Part shown: positions 8,072 to 18,328 of the stretch, one piece after another | How the letters are laid out: every line of letters starts with the position of its first letter | How positions within the stretch are numbered: position 1 is the first letter of the stretch | Assembly (NCBI RefSeq): GCF_022447245.1 | Contig: NZ_JAKVBC010000004.1 | Location: 1-64,000, forward strand | DNA: 64,000 nucleotides | Origin: Kordia sp. | GTDB lineage: Bacteria; Bacteroidota; Bacteroidia; Flavobacteriales; Flavobacteriaceae | Direction of reading: 5' to 3' | The notes under the pieces: model-generated | What the model was told of the DNA's origin: nothing | What the model saw: the letters and a program-made list of their open reading frames with translations, nothing else | Databases searched by the model: none | Position numbers and translations under genes: made by a program

Positions 8072-9625
8072 ATGGAAAAAATTACAATTCTTTGGGCCGA
8101 TGATGAAATCGATTTATTAAAGCCTCAATTGATGTTCCTTCGCAAGAGGGGATATGAAGTTATTGAAGTAACCAATGGCTATGACGCCATTGAAGAATGT
8201 GAAGAGAATAATGATATTGATGTAATATTCTTGGACGAAAGTATGCCCGGTATTACCGGTTTGGAAACTTTAGCCAAAATTAAAAGTGAATTCCCACAAA
8301 TCCCCGTGGTGATGATCACAAAAAATGAAGCAGAAAATGTAATGGAAGAGGCCATCGGAGCACAAATCTCGGATTACCTTATCAAGCCTGTTAATCCTAA
8401 TCAGATCCTACTAAGCCTCAAAAAAATCATAAAGACGGATACTCTAGTCAGAGAAAAAACGGCTAATGACTATCAGCAAGACTTTCGTCAAATCTTTATG
8501 GAAATCAACAGTGGCTTAGATTTTGAACAGTGGGCAGATGTTTATCGGAAGATTATCAATTGGGAAATCCGTATTGATGAGGCCAATTCGACAGAAATGG
8601 CCGATATCTTATCCATGCAAAAGAGTGAAGCCAATACAGAGTTTTCAAAATACATTGTAAAAAACTACTTACGCTGGTTAGAAAAAGATAATGGCCCAGT
8701 CATGTCAAATAATCTGATGCGCCAGAAGATTTTTACAAAAATGGATCATGAAATTCCCACCGTTTTCTTATTGCTGGACAACTTGCGTTATGATCAATGG
8801 AAAATCCTAGAGCCCATTGTTAATGAACTATTTAAAACTGAAGAGGAAGACTACTTTTACAGTATATTACCTACTTCTACCCAGTACAGCCGGAATGCTA
8901 TCTTCGCAGGAATGATGCCTAGCGAAATTGAAAGGCACTATAAAAAATGGTGGAAAAACGACCACGAAGAAGGTGGAAAAAATCTTCACGAAAAAGATTT
9001 ATTAGACGAACAGATCAGACGTACTTTCCGCCATCCGATTCGTTTTGACTATATAAAAGTTACGAATGTTCACCATGCAAAGCTATTGAACGATAATATC
9101 TTAGATTACCTGCACAATGATTTGACTGTAGTGGTCTATAATTTTATCGATATGCTTTCTCATGCTCGTACAGAGATGGAAGTACTAAAGGAATTGGCAG
9201 GTGATGAAAAAGCGTATCGCTCGCTTACACTATCTTGGTTCAAAAATTCACCCCTCTGGTCTGCTTTACAAAAAATAGCAGAACGCGATGTACAACTCTT
9301 TATTTCTACAGATCATGGTACGATTAGAGTAAACCATCCATCAAAAGTGATCGGTGATCGCGAAACAACAACTAATCTACGCTACAAGGTGGGACGTAAC
9401 CTTAACTATAAAAGAAATGATGTCTTGGAAGTAAGAAATCCACATAAAGCTTTCTTACCTAGACCGAATGTCAGCTCGACTTTCATTTTTGCTAAGGAAG
9501 ATAAGTTCTTCTTATACCCTAACAATTATAATTATTACAATAACTATTACAGAAATACTTTCCAACACGGAGGAATTTCTCTGGAAGAGATGATTTGCCC
9601 TGTCGTGAAGTTGCGCTCTAAGTAA
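8072..9625 (+). CDS. porX: PorX-type two-component regulator with PglZ/alkaline-phosphatase-like domain
   Basis: This 517-residue protein joins a CheY-like receiver to a PglZ domain. In the receiver the acidic pocket is D10-D11-E12, the phospho-acceptor D55 (VIFLDES), T83 and K105 (IKPVNP). A helical linker covers about 120-200. The PglZ domain (about 200-510) shows LLDNLRYDQW, the STQYSRNAIFAGMMP segment and STDHGT, as expected for a zinc-dependent phosphatase/phosphodiesterase fold. In Bacteroidota PorX acts with the kinase PorY and a sigma factor to control the type IX secretion system; the PKD protein at 28982-33178 is a likely cargo of that system. PorY is not in the window. The Asn/Tyr-rich segment near 478-492 also occurs in PorX homologues. 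Confidence 0.93.
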   Translation: MEKITILWADDEIDLLKPQLMFLRKRGYEVIEVTNGYDAIEECEENNDIDVIFLDESMPGITGLETLAKIKSEFPQIPVVMITKNEAENVMEEAIGAQISDYLIKPVNPNQILLSLKKIIKTDTLVREKTANDYQQDFRQIFMEINSGLDFEQWADVYRKIINWEIRIDEANSTEMADILSMQKSEANTEFSKYIVKNYLRWLEKDNGPVMSNNLMRQKIFTKMDHEIPTVFLLLDNLRYDQWKILEPIVNELFKTEEEDYFYSILPTSTQYSRNAIFAGMMPSEIERHYKKWWKNDHEEGGKNLHEKDLLDEQIRRTFRHPIRFDYIKVTNVHHAKLLNDNILDYLHNDLTVVVYNFIDMLSHARTEMEVLKELAGDEKAYRSLTLSWFKNSPLWSALQKIAERDVQLFISTDHGTIRVNHPSKVIGDRETTTNLRYKVGRNLNYKRNDVLEVRNPHKAFLPRPNVSSTFIFAKEDKFFLYPNNYNYYNNYYRNTFQHGGISLEEMICPVVKLRSK

Positions 9626-9689
9626 GGAGTTTGGGACAGTGTAATTTTATGAGGGGGAGAAATTGTGACAGTGCGAGTTTATAACTTGG

Positions 9690-9729
9690 GAGTGAGAGTG
9701 GATGATTTTATGATCAAGCACTCTCTCTC
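9690..9729. terminator. Hairpin between convergent porX and lnt
   Basis: GAGTGAGAGTG (9690-9700) pairs with CACTCTCTCTC (9719-9729) with one mismatch and an 18-nt loop. It sits between two convergent genes. There is no strong T-run, so a transcription-barrier role is inferred from position. Confidence 0.4.
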
Positions 9730-9741
9730 TTGTATACAGCT

Positions 9742-11529
9742 TTACTGCTCTTCTTTCATTCTACTCTTTACAAATAAGTTTACGAGTAATAACATGGAAA
9801 GGAAAAGGGCTATTCTTGCTATCGCATCACCCCATTGAACATAGATCGTGATCTTTTTATTTTTCTTTAAATTTTGACGGATGACTGCTGCCTCGTCATA
9901 ATTAGTTGCTTGTAACACATCTCCTCTTTGATTGATAAAGCAAGAAATTCCGGTATTGGCAGAGCGTGCAATAGCTCTTCTTGTTTCAATTGCTCGTAAC
10001 GCACCAAATAACAAATGCTGACGATGACCTGCGGTATTATCCCACCATCCATCATTTGTCATGATGAATGCCAAATCAGCTCCTGCTAAAATATAACCTC
10101 TGAAGTAATCCCCAAAAACGGATTCATAGCAAATAACAGGTGCTGCCTTTCCACTCGTACTTTCGAAGGCATCTCTATTTTCTTGCGAGCCTACGCCAGC
10201 GGTTGTACCACCCAATTTTTTCACAAGTGGCTTCATAAAGAATAAAAGTGCTTGGAAAGGGAAATTTTCTGGACCAGGTACCAATTTTGACTTTTTATAA
10301 ATAGGAATAGTATCTGATGCAGCATTAATTTGAATGCCACAGTTGAGTGTTTCGTAAAATATGGTTTTGCTTCCACTTTTACGTCCTCTTACAGCATCTG
10401 AAAATGCTTCATTAGGACCAAAATCATAGTAGGCATTGATCCCCGAAACAATATTCAGCTGGGGGTATTTCGCTACAAACTCTTTTAAAGTACGAATCGA
10501 ACGATGACGGTCAATGGTATTAATTCGAACATACCTAGACGTACCGAAACTACTCTCTGGAAAAACTAGATAATCCGTATTCTCATCTAGTTTTTGCTCC
10601 GACAGATTCAGAAAATGCTGGACTTGATCCTTTTCACGTATCTTAAATTTCACATAATGTGGTTCGTAGTTGGGCTGTACGACCACCACACTTGCATCTT
10701 CCCCTTGTTCCTCATAGTTATAATACATTACTAATGAAATAACCATAGGTAAGATGAGGGTAATACCAATACGTGAAGCCAATCCTCTAGCTATTTGCCG
10801 CTCTACTTTATAGTGTTGATACAATTGATAGCCCCACACATTAATTGCCAAAATCCATAAACCACCCCCAAAAACACCCGTAAACTCATACCACTGCACC
10901 AAAGAAGGATATTCTGCAAAGCTATTACCAAGGGTCAACCAAGGCCAAGTCAGGTCCCAATTCAAATGTATGTATTCAAAACTAAACCAATAGGCAATAA
11001 AAGAAATGTTTGCCAACTTTGGTGTGGCTCTTTTTGTCAAGTGAAATAACAAAAAAGGAATACACATCAAGGCTGCATTCACCCATATAGCAAAAAAACC
11101 ACCGCCTAGTGCTGCATTTCCCACCCAATAGGTACTGATGATATTCCAAACCACAAATGTGTGAAAGGCAAATTTGGTAACTTGCCAGCCCGCTCGTTTC
11201 GGTTGTTGTTTACTAATTTCATCTTCAACCAGCAAGAGCGGAATAAAGCCTATGAACATCAAAAAAGGAACAGGGATAAGATCTGGAAAACCAACGCCCA
11301 ATAATACACCACTGAGTGTTGAAAGTCCAAGGAGACGGGCCTTATTGGGCAATTTTGACAAATAGGAATAACCTATACTCATAATTAATCCCCAAAGAGA
11401 CAAGAAAAAGAACAAAGGTCGATAAGCCCACAATAGCTCCTCTTGTGAGCGAAGATACATGCTCGTCGTAGTTATTCCTAAAACAATCAAAAAACCAAGC
11501 CCAAGAATATATGGTAAGCGTTTTTTCAC
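9742..11529 (-). CDS. lnt: Apolipoprotein N-acyltransferase
   Basis: Lnt transfers the third acyl chain onto the N-terminal cysteine of lipoproteins at the outer face of the inner membrane. The 595-residue protein has about eight N-terminal membrane segments (1-270), a nitrilase-like domain (about 280-560) and a final membrane helix. The catalytic triad is visible: E325 in VFPESSFG, K413 in IYKKSKLVPG and C467 in VICYESVFGD. It is somewhat longer than proteobacterial Lnt (about 510), normal for Bacteroidota. The start is GTG at 11529 followed by KKRLPY; no ATG is better placed. It lies 163 bp downstream of metG on the same strand. Confidence 0.92.
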   Translation of the reverse strand: MKKRLPYILGLGFLIVLGITTTSMYLRSQEELLWAYRPLFFFLSLWGLIMSIGYSYLSKLPNKARLLGLSTLSGVLLGVGFPDLIPVPFLMFIGFIPLLLVEDEISKQQPKRAGWQVTKFAFHTFVVWNIISTYWVGNAALGGGFFAIWVNAALMCIPFLLFHLTKRATPKLANISFIAYWFSFEYIHLNWDLTWPWLTLGNSFAEYPSLVQWYEFTGVFGGGLWILAINVWGYQLYQHYKVERQIARGLASRIGITLILPMVISLVMYYNYEEQGEDASVVVVQPNYEPHYVKFKIREKDQVQHFLNLSEQKLDENTDYLVFPESSFGTSRYVRINTIDRHRSIRTLKEFVAKYPQLNIVSGINAYYDFGPNEAFSDAVRGRKSGSKTIFYETLNCGIQINAASDTIPIYKKSKLVPGPENFPFQALLFFMKPLVKKLGGTTAGVGSQENRDAFESTSGKAAPVICYESVFGDYFRGYILAGADLAFIMTNDGWWDNTAGHRQHLLFGALRAIETRRAIARSANTGISCFINQRGDVLQATNYDEAAVIRQNLKKNKKITIYVQWGDAIARIALFLSMLLLVNLFVKSRMKEEQ

Positions 11530-11692
11530 CAGAAACCGAATTAATGAACGGCAAAAATATTTAAAGATGCATAAATAAAAGAATCTATTGCAGAATTAAC
11601 CTTCTATTTACGCTTATTAGAGCCAATTGAGTAATGAATGTAAATAAGGCAGCCTTCAATCATTGACACTGCCCAAAAAAAGTAATCCAGTT

Positions 11693-13810
11693 TTATTTTA
11701 CAACAAAGCCATTTCCCATTCCTTCTTGCGGGCTTACAAAACCCAGCTCTCCTTTTTCATTCTCTGCCATTAAGATCATTCCTTGTGATTCTACCCCTCT
11801 CAGCTTTCTTGGAGCAAGATTGGCAACCAGTACTACTTGGGTTCCAACTACTTCTTCTGCTTTAAAAAAGGCTGCAATACCAGAAACCACCGTGCGTTCT
11901 TCTATACCCAAATCAACGGTTAGTTTCAGCAGTTTTTTCGCCTTAGGAATTTTCTCGGCAGCTGTGATAGTACCCGTACGTAGATCCAATTTTGTAAAAT
12001 CGTCAAACTGGATCGTATCCTTAATGGGTTCGCGTTCATTTGCTTTTTCTTGGGCCAAAATAGCTTCCAATTTAGCTCTTTGGCGATCAACAATTTCCTT
12101 TCTACTATGGTCTTTACGGTCATTAATTTGCGCAAATAATAACTCGGGTTTATTCATCTGATGTCCCGCTTCTATGATGGCTTCATTTGCTTTCGCTTTC
12201 GCTAAAACCACTGCTAAATCCCCATTTTCAGTACTACCAAGATTTAGAATCCTGCGAATTTTTGGTGCGGTGAATGGAAGGAACGGTTCTGAAAGTATAC
12301 TTAACAGCCCTACGACCTGTGCACATACGAACATGCATTCCTTAATTTTTTCACTTTCAGGGTCGGTCTTCCATATTTTCCATGGAGAAACGTCTTGTAA
12401 GTAAGTATTCCCCCAAGATGATAATTCCATTAAGCTCAAAATAGCCGCTTTGAAGCCAAAGGTCTCCACTTCTGAGCTTATACGCTGAGCAATCTGATAA
12501 GCTTCGGCTAGCTTATCCGTAGGAATGTTAGTTGGAGAAGGAATGACTCCTTCGTAATATTTATTGGTCAATACGACTACCCTATTTAGGAAGTTACCTA
12601 AATTTCCTACTAACTCTTTATCGTGATGGTCTTCAAAATCATCCCATCTAAAATCACTATCCTTATTTTCTGGAAGATTCCGAATAAGTGTATAACGTAA
12701 AGCATCTTCTTTGTTAGGAAAATCAGCAAATTCTTCCAAATACTTATGTTGCTCAATTCCCCAACCACGAGATTTAGAGAATTTCTGGCCTTCAAAGTTT
12801 AAAAACTGATTTGCCGGAACATTCTTAGGTAATGCGAAGTCGCCATAAGCCTTTAGCATTGCAGGAAATACAATACAGTGAAAAACAATATTATCCTTAC
12901 CAATAAAGTGAATCAATTCTACATCATCTCCTTTCCAGTAAGCCTCCCAATCTTTGCCATTATCTAATGCCCATTGCTTGGTAGAAGAGATATAACCAAT
13001 GGGTGCATCAAACCAAACATATAATACCTTGCCTGCTCCACCTTCCACAGGTACTGGAATCCCCCAGCTTAGGTCTCTAGTGATCGCTCTTGGTTGCAAG
13101 CCATTGTCCAACCAGGAAAGACACTGTCCTACCACATGCTTTTTCCATTCTTTAGCATCATGGTGTTGCACGCCATCCAATTGACCTTCATCAATCCATT
13201 GGCGCAGCCAATCTTCATGCTTATTTAATTTGAAATACCAGTGTTTGGTAGTTCTAAGAACAGGTGATTTCCCGCTAAGGGTAGAACGAGGATTAATTAA
13301 TTCGGTTGGCGATAAATCAGAACCACAATTTTCGCATTGATCACCATAAGCTTCGTCATGACCACAACGTGGGCAAGTACCAACAATATAACGATCTGCT
13401 AAAAACTGATCAAAGCCTTCATCATAGTATTGATCAATACTTTGCTCTTCAAACTCATCCCCTTTCTCATACAGCTTAGTGAAAAATTCTTGAGCAGTTT
13501 CATGGTGTAATTGTGCACTCGTACGATGATAATGATCAAAAGAAATACCTAGTCGTTCAAAGCTACTTTTGTTTAACTCGTGGTATTTATCAATAATTTC
13601 TTTAGGAGAAATACCTTCTTTTTTTGCTCTAATCGTTATGGCAGCGCCATGTTCATCCGAACCACAAACCCAAACAACATCTTTACCTAATAGTCGAAGA
13701 TAGCGCACATAAATATCAGCGGGTAAATAAGCACCTGAAAGGTGCCCCAGGTGTAATGGCCCATTGGCATACGGCAGTGCTGATGTTATTAAATATTTCT
13801 TTTCACTCAT
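11693..13810 (-). CDS. metG: Methionyl-tRNA synthetase
   Basis: This 705-residue class I synthetase charges tRNA-Met. The HIGH signature is H20-L-G-H23 in PLHLGHLSG and the KMSKS-type loop is KFSKSRGW (about residue 343). A two-knuckle zinc-binding insertion shows CPRCG and CENCG (about 145-165). The C-terminal 100 residues form an EMAP/Trbp111-type tRNA-binding and dimerisation domain (FDDFTKLDLRTGTI through GFVSPQEG). Length and domain order are standard for a full-length bacterial MetG. No T-box or other leader element is evident upstream. Confidence 0.96.
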   Translation of the reverse strand: MSEKKYLITSALPYANGPLHLGHLSGAYLPADIYVRYLRLLGKDVVWVCGSDEHGAAITIRAKKEGISPKEIIDKYHELNKSSFERLGISFDHYHRTSAQLHHETAQEFFTKLYEKGDEFEEQSIDQYYDEGFDQFLADRYIVGTCPRCGHDEAYGDQCENCGSDLSPTELINPRSTLSGKSPVLRTTKHWYFKLNKHEDWLRQWIDEGQLDGVQHHDAKEWKKHVVGQCLSWLDNGLQPRAITRDLSWGIPVPVEGGAGKVLYVWFDAPIGYISSTKQWALDNGKDWEAYWKGDDVELIHFIGKDNIVFHCIVFPAMLKAYGDFALPKNVPANQFLNFEGQKFSKSRGWGIEQHKYLEEFADFPNKEDALRYTLIRNLPENKDSDFRWDDFEDHHDKELVGNLGNFLNRVVVLTNKYYEGVIPSPTNIPTDKLAEAYQIAQRISSEVETFGFKAAILSLMELSSWGNTYLQDVSPWKIWKTDPESEKIKECMFVCAQVVGLLSILSEPFLPFTAPKIRRILNLGSTENGDLAVVLAKAKANEAIIEAGHQMNKPELLFAQINDRKDHSRKEIVDRQRAKLEAILAQEKANEREPIKDTIQFDDFTKLDLRTGTITAAEKIPKAKKLLKLTVDLGIEERTVVSGIAAFFKAEEVVGTQVVLVANLAPRKLRGVESQGMILMAENEKGELGFVSPQEGMGNGFVVK

Positions 13811-14008
13811 ATCTCTTTATTTTAACTCACGAAAGGAGTTGCACTCATTTTCCGCGAAGATAATGAACAATGACGTTATGTGGCATGGCTAACGAAGGCT
13901 AATTCAAAATAGTTCGATTATAACACAAGAATGTCATACTTCATTTTGATAGATGTCCGTAACAAATGATATTAACCAATTAAAAACTGGAAAACAAAAG
14001 TACTTCAA

Positions 14009-14016
14009 TATATTTG
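14009..14016 (+). promoter_or_regulatory. Possible -7 element of the PIG-L gene
   Basis: TATATTTG matches TAnnTTTG and lies 59 bp before the start codon. The matching -33 TTG is not clear at the expected distance, so this is a partial promoter match only. Confidence 0.35.
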
Positions 14017-14075
14017 TAGTCACTTTGAACTAAGCTTACTGTTTAGGCTTTTAATGGAAAAGAAAACCTTGCTCT

Positions 14076-16589
14076 ATGAAAATCAGTTACAAGATATTTT
14101 GGATGGTTTTGTGTTTGGGATTCCTTACAACGGCTGTAGCACAACAGCCTGAAAAACCCAATGCCGCCGAAATTTATCACTCTATTCAAAAATTAAACTT
14201 CTTAGGTTCTGCACTATATGTGGCCGCTCACCCTGATGACGAAAATACTAGATTAATTGCTTATTTAGCAAATGAAGTGAAAGCCAATACCGCTTACCTC
14301 TCTCTAACTCGAGGGGATGGAGGCCAAAACCTAGTTGGGCCTGAAATCCGCGAATTATTGGGTGTCATTCGTACCCAAGAGCTTCTGGCAGCTCGTCATA
14401 CAGATGGTGGTTCTCAAATGTTTTCGCGTGCCAATGACTTTGGTTATTCCAAACATCCTGATGAAACACTAAAAATTTGGAATGAAAAAGAAGTAATGGC
14501 TGATGTGATCTGGGCAATCCGCAAATGGCAACCAGACATTATTGTCAATCGCTTCGACCATCGCACACCAGGTAGAACGCATGGCCATCATACTGCATCT
14601 GCAATGCTTTCTGAGCGCGCATTCAATATGGCTGGTGATCGTTCTGTTTATCCTGAACAACTTCAATGGCTTGATGAATGGCAACCACGTCGTCAGTTTT
14701 TTAATACTTCTTGGTGGTTTTACGGAAGTAGAGAAAATTTTGCAAAAGCAGATAAGTCTAAATTGATGAGTGTAGATATTGGCGTTTACTACCCATTACT
14801 TGGTCAATCAAATACAGAAATTGCTGCTGCAAGCCGCAGTATGCACAAATCGCAAGGTTTTGGTTCTACAGGGACAAGAGGTTCTCAATCGGAGTACCTT
14901 GAATTAATCAATGGTGACCTACCAGAAGATAAAGAGAATTTATTCGATGGTATTAATACGACTTGGACTCGAGTAGAAGGGGGAGCAGCGATCGGCAAAA
15001 TTTTAAAAGCAGTAGAAGAGCAGTATAATTTCTCTGATCCTGCAGCGAGTGTACCTCAATTGGTTAAAGCCTACCAACTCATTAAACAACTACCTGAGGG
15101 TTACTGGAAGAGGGTGAAGCAAGAAGAAGTGGAAGAGGTGATTTCTCATTGTATGGCACTATATCTTGAAGTAGTAGCAGATGATTATTCCGCAACACCT
15201 GGAGAGGAAGTAGAACTTGCATTCGAGCTTATTAATCGCTCTAATATCGCTGCTCAACTCTTGGAAGCTAAGGTACCAGGTGTAAGTTTCGATACCACAC
15301 TGAGTCTAGATTTAGAAGATAATCAATCTTACAAATTTTATAAAAAAGTAACATTACCTGAGGATATAGGAACCACTAATTCTTACTGGCTAAATAAAAA
15401 GTGGGAATTAGGTATGTATACGGTAGATGATCAACTTCAAAGGGGGCTTCCTGAAACTCCGCGCCAGCTCAGGGTGGTGTTTAGCTTAAATATACTTGGA
15501 GAAGATATGACGCTAACAAAAGACGTGGTTTTCAAACGCAATGATCCCGTTGATGCAGAAGTTTATCGTCCATTTGAAATTACACCTCCTGTGTTCACCA
15601 ATCTGAATGAAAAAATCTATGTCTATGCAGATGGAAAACCACAAGAAATTGAAGTACTCGTTAAATCAGGTAAACCTAATGTAAGTGGAACTTTAGAATT
15701 GTGTCATAGCGAAGGCTGGAAAGCAGAACCAGCCAACATTGATTTTGAATTAAAACGAAAAGGGGAAGAACAAAAATTCACTTTTACCTTATATCCACCT
15801 AAAGAGCAAAGCGAGGATTTCATTGTACCACTCGCAAAAGTAGATGGTAAGTCTTATACGAACGAACTAATTATTATTGAATATGATCATATTCCTACCC
15901 AAACAGTGGTAAGAGACGCTTCTGCAAAAGTGGTAAATATTGACCTTAAAAAGGCAGGGTACAGAATTGGTTATATCATGGGAGCCGGAGATGATATTCC
16001 TTCTAGCTTGGAGCAAATGGGTTATGAGGTAACTATCCTGGAGGATAAAGATATAACAACTGGAAATTTGGCCACTTTTGACGCAGTAGTAATGGGCGTA
16101 CGTGCTTACAACACGATAGATCGCCTAAAATTTCAACAATCCAAATTGATGGATTATGTCAAAAATGGTGGGACCATGCTGGTACAGTATAATACTTCTT
16201 TCCGTTTGAAAGTACCCATGAATGAATTAGCGCCTTATCCTATTAAATTGTCACGTGATCGGGTGTCTGTTGAAGAGGCAGAGGTAAGATTTTTGAAGCC
16301 TAATCATGCCGTTTTGAACTGGCCAAACAAAATCACACAAAAAGATTTTGAAGGATGGGTACAAGAACGTGGTTTGTATTTCCCAAATGAGTGGGACGAT
16401 CAATATGAAGCTATCCTCTCAGCCAATGACCCTGGCGAACCTCCAAGAAATGGTGGCTTGCTAGTTGCACAATATGGAAAAGGATATTATATCTATTCAG
16501 GATACAGTTGGTTTAGAGAATTACCAGCTGGAGTTCCTGGCGCTTATCGTATTTTTGCCAATCTCGTTTCTATTGGCCAGCGGCCATAA
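14076..16589 (+). CDS. Secreted PIG-L family deacetylase
   Basis: This 837-residue protein begins with a signal peptide (about 1-22, ending TAVAQ). The PIG-L/LmbE zinc-dependent N-deacetylase domain follows, with AAHPDDENTR near residue 50 giving the His-Pro-Asp-Asp metal site and the later HGHHTA supplying a second His motif. The middle section (about 370-620) is beta-rich and probably immunoglobulin-like. The C-terminal 200 residues look like a glutamine-amidotransferase-like fold without an obvious catalytic cysteine (GAGDDIPSSLEQMGYEV through GVRAYN). Family members remove acetyl groups from N-acetylglucosamine-type sugars; this secreted multidomain form may act on environmental glycans. 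The exact substrate is unknown. Confidence 0.82.
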   Translation: MKISYKIFWMVLCLGFLTTAVAQQPEKPNAAEIYHSIQKLNFLGSALYVAAHPDDENTRLIAYLANEVKANTAYLSLTRGDGGQNLVGPEIRELLGVIRTQELLAARHTDGGSQMFSRANDFGYSKHPDETLKIWNEKEVMADVIWAIRKWQPDIIVNRFDHRTPGRTHGHHTASAMLSERAFNMAGDRSVYPEQLQWLDEWQPRRQFFNTSWWFYGSRENFAKADKSKLMSVDIGVYYPLLGQSNTEIAAASRSMHKSQGFGSTGTRGSQSEYLELINGDLPEDKENLFDGINTTWTRVEGGAAIGKILKAVEEQYNFSDPAASVPQLVKAYQLIKQLPEGYWKRVKQEEVEEVISHCMALYLEVVADDYSATPGEEVELAFELINRSNIAAQLLEAKVPGVSFDTTLSLDLEDNQSYKFYKKVTLPEDIGTTNSYWLNKKWELGMYTVDDQLQRGLPETPRQLRVVFSLNILGEDMTLTKDVVFKRNDPVDAEVYRPFEITPPVFTNLNEKIYVYADGKPQEIEVLVKSGKPNVSGTLELCHSEGWKAEPANIDFELKRKGEEQKFTFTLYPPKEQSEDFIVPLAKVDGKSYTNELIIIEYDHIPTQTVVRDASAKVVNIDLKKAGYRIGYIMGAGDDIPSSLEQMGYEVTILEDKDITTGNLATFDAVVMGVRAYNTIDRLKFQQSKLMDYVKNGGTMLVQYNTSFRLKVPMNELAPYPIKLSRDRVSVEEAEVRFLKPNHAVLNWPNKITQKDFEGWVQERGLYFPNEWDDQYEAILSANDPGEPPRNGGLLVAQYGKGYYIYSGYSWFRELPAGVPGAYRIFANLVSIGQRP

Positions 16590-16593
16590 TATA

Positions 16594-16636
16594 AAAACCT
16601 TAAGCGGTTTGCCTTCGGCAAATCGCTTAAGGTTTT
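16594..16636. terminator. Strong bidirectional terminator hairpin
   Basis: AAAACCTTAAGCGGTTTGCC and its near-perfect reverse complement enclose a TTC loop (stem 16594-16613 with 16617-16636, one mismatch). The A-run and T-run at the two ends allow it to serve both the PIG-L gene and the convergent DoxX gene at 16640. Confidence 0.85.
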
Positions 16637-16639
16637 CTT

Positions 16640-17041
16640 TTATTCTTTGAATAGCCCTCCAATAAAAGGAATATCTTTTCGATAAACCCATGCTACCATA
16701 GCGCAGCATACAAAAGTAATAACGGCCAATCCAAATAAGCTCCCTCCATCATTATTGACAACTATACCTAATTGTGTAAGGTGAGAAAAAATAGCACCGC
16801 TAATAACACCTAAGCCCCCAATAGCGCCTAGATGCCTTGTTTTCGGAACCAATAAAAGGATTGCAATGATCAATTCTGCTACACCAATTCCAACTCTACC
16901 GACTGGCTCCAATCCAAGTTGAGAAAAGATATACACACTATCAGGATGTGCCGTAAACTTGAAATATAAGGTTTGCAATAAAATGATTGCTGCGATAATC
17001 GCTGCCACTCTAGCGATCATGTCTTGTTGTTTGCTTCGCAT
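16640..17041 (-). CDS. DoxX-family membrane protein
   Basis: This 133-residue protein has four predicted transmembrane helices with the layout of DoxX/DoxD-like proteins: a first helix ending in LYFKFTAHPDSVYIF, a glycine-rich second segment (VGRVGIGVAELIIA), and a third with GAIFSHLTQLG. The DoxX family is associated with quinone-linked or redox functions, but most members are uncharacterised. It is monocistronic, converging on the PIG-L gene across a shared terminator. The short hydrophilic tail faces the cytoplasm if the N-terminus is inside. Confidence 0.7.
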   Translation of the reverse strand: MRSKQQDMIARVAAIIAAIILLQTLYFKFTAHPDSVYIFSQLGLEPVGRVGIGVAELIIAILLLVPKTRHLGAIGGLGVISGAIFSHLTQLGIVVNNDGGSLFGLAVITFVCCAMVAWVYRKDIPFIGGLFKE

Positions 17042-17179
17042 GACTTGTCGTTTTGATTAATGCTTTAGGGAATACTAAAGTACAATTTTTCAAAAACGGC
17101 TAGCCATGCTTGAAAATTCTAGAAAAAGTGCTTACTAGTTGTAGCGGCTAAGACAGTTTAGGAGGATACTCCCAAATAT

Positions 17180-17800
17180 TTATTTCATTTTTGGTCTTCT
17201 GCGCTTAGATTTCCCACTGCGGGTCATAGCGCCTCCTTTTCCTCCCATTCGATTGGCTGCTTTCATTTGTCCGCGCTGTGCCAATGCTTTTTCAAACTGC
17301 AATAATTGTTCTTTAATCATGGGCTCCGATACATTACATGCTTTAGCTGTCCGATAGTGCATTTGCGCCTGTTTCCACTTATTCTTAGAAGCAGCGATAT
17401 TACCCAACTGGAGCTGGAGCATAGCTTTTTCATTATCACTAGGCACCTCTATCTCATTTGCCATATTCAACCACTTCTCACCTTCTTCCGTATTGCGATT
17501 AGCTAAAGCAATTGAACCTTTAATCATATAATAATAAGCCCGATTAGTTACATATAGCCATTTTGGATTTAGCGTGAGATTTAAACGCTTTTCACAAGCA
17601 TCAAAATCTTGTACTTGCATAAACTCTGCTGCCGACTGCACCGTACCCAATAAAACATACCCTATTAAAAGGATCAATCCGATTAATATAAATGGAAGTG
17701 CATACCAGAATCCAAAACCTGAAACAAACGATAAAACAATTCCTCCCACCAAAAACACCCCTATCAAGGCAAATCGTAAATAAATATTAATTGAAAACAT
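17180..17800 (-). CDS. Membrane-anchored TPR-like protein
   Basis: This 206-residue protein has two N-terminal membrane helices (about 8-55), then a helical segment resembling two or three tetratricopeptide units (DACEKRLNLTLNPKWLY, AYYYMIKGSIALANRN, AMLQLQLGNIAASKNKWKQA). The tail is strongly basic (GGKGGAMTRSGKSKRRRPKMK region, 186-206), unlike the rest of the protein, and may contact nucleic acid or anionic lipid. A conserved but unnamed protein is likely; no function is assigned. A TACCTTTG -7-like element lies immediately upstream (17821-17828 on the minus strand). Confidence 0.55.
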   Translation of the reverse strand: MFSINIYLRFALIGVFLVGGIVLSFVSGFGFWYALPFILIGLILLIGYVLLGTVQSAAEFMQVQDFDACEKRLNLTLNPKWLYVTNRAYYYMIKGSIALANRNTEEGEKWLNMANEIEVPSDNEKAMLQLQLGNIAASKNKWKQAQMHYRTAKACNVSEPMIKEQLLQFEKALAQRGQMKAANRMGGKGGAMTRSGKSKRRRPKMK

Positions 17801-17820
17801 CTAATCTTTTTTTAGTCTCG

Positions 17821-17828
17821 CAAAGGTA
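17821..17828 (-). promoter_or_regulatory. Possible -7 element of the TPR-protein gene
   Basis: On the minus strand TACCTTTG, followed by CG, fits the TAnnTTTG(C) box, 21 bp before the start codon. No clear TTG partner is seen, so the leader would be very short. Confidence 0.35.
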
Positions 17829-18328
17829 AGGTATGAAGTAGAAATAAAATAAACATCCTTCCTTAAAAATTCTGCGCAAGATATACATTTTATTTTTCAA
17901 CACTAACTACCTTAAACTGCTTTACTACTCAACAGTAGGTCCTGTAAATAAGTTGACCAACAATAGAGTATGCTTTTGTCTGTTTCCTTTTCAAAAATGG
18001 TCACAAGTCCTAACTAGAGCCAATATTGACAGTATTTTTCAGGCTTTCTAAAGTCACAAATAGGTGGATATAATTAAAGGATAACTACATCATTACACTT
18101 ACCAAATGATGAAACACCTAATTCTAGCTCCGGGAAGAACCTCCTATCCCATAACAGTGTAAATAGAAAAAGATGTCTGTCCTTAAAAAATAGAGATACC
18201 ATCATGCCTTTCCAAATAATTTTATTCTCCTTTTTTATGGAATGGAATGATTGTTTGCTAAATTGTTATTATAGAAGTTGTTTAAAAAAATTTCAAAGTC
18301 TTCCATTCATTAGAAATAATAATTGGCA
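17829..18328. other. Divergent intergenic region without a supported gene
   Basis: This half-kilobase AT-rich stretch separates the minus-strand TPR gene from the plus-strand oxidoreductase cluster. It should contain the cluster's promoter, but I found no full consensus match, no repeat copy and no convincing reading frame. Confidence 0.4.

Noticed and set aside
9480-9560. Asn/Tyr-rich low-complexity run in porX as a possible repeat expansion
   Set aside because: Similar Tyr/Asn-rich sequence occurs at this position in PorX homologues as I recall them, so it is a family feature.
11820-12404. Plus-strand open frames opposite metG
   Set aside because: They mirror codon structure of the metG coding strand and have no independent signals.
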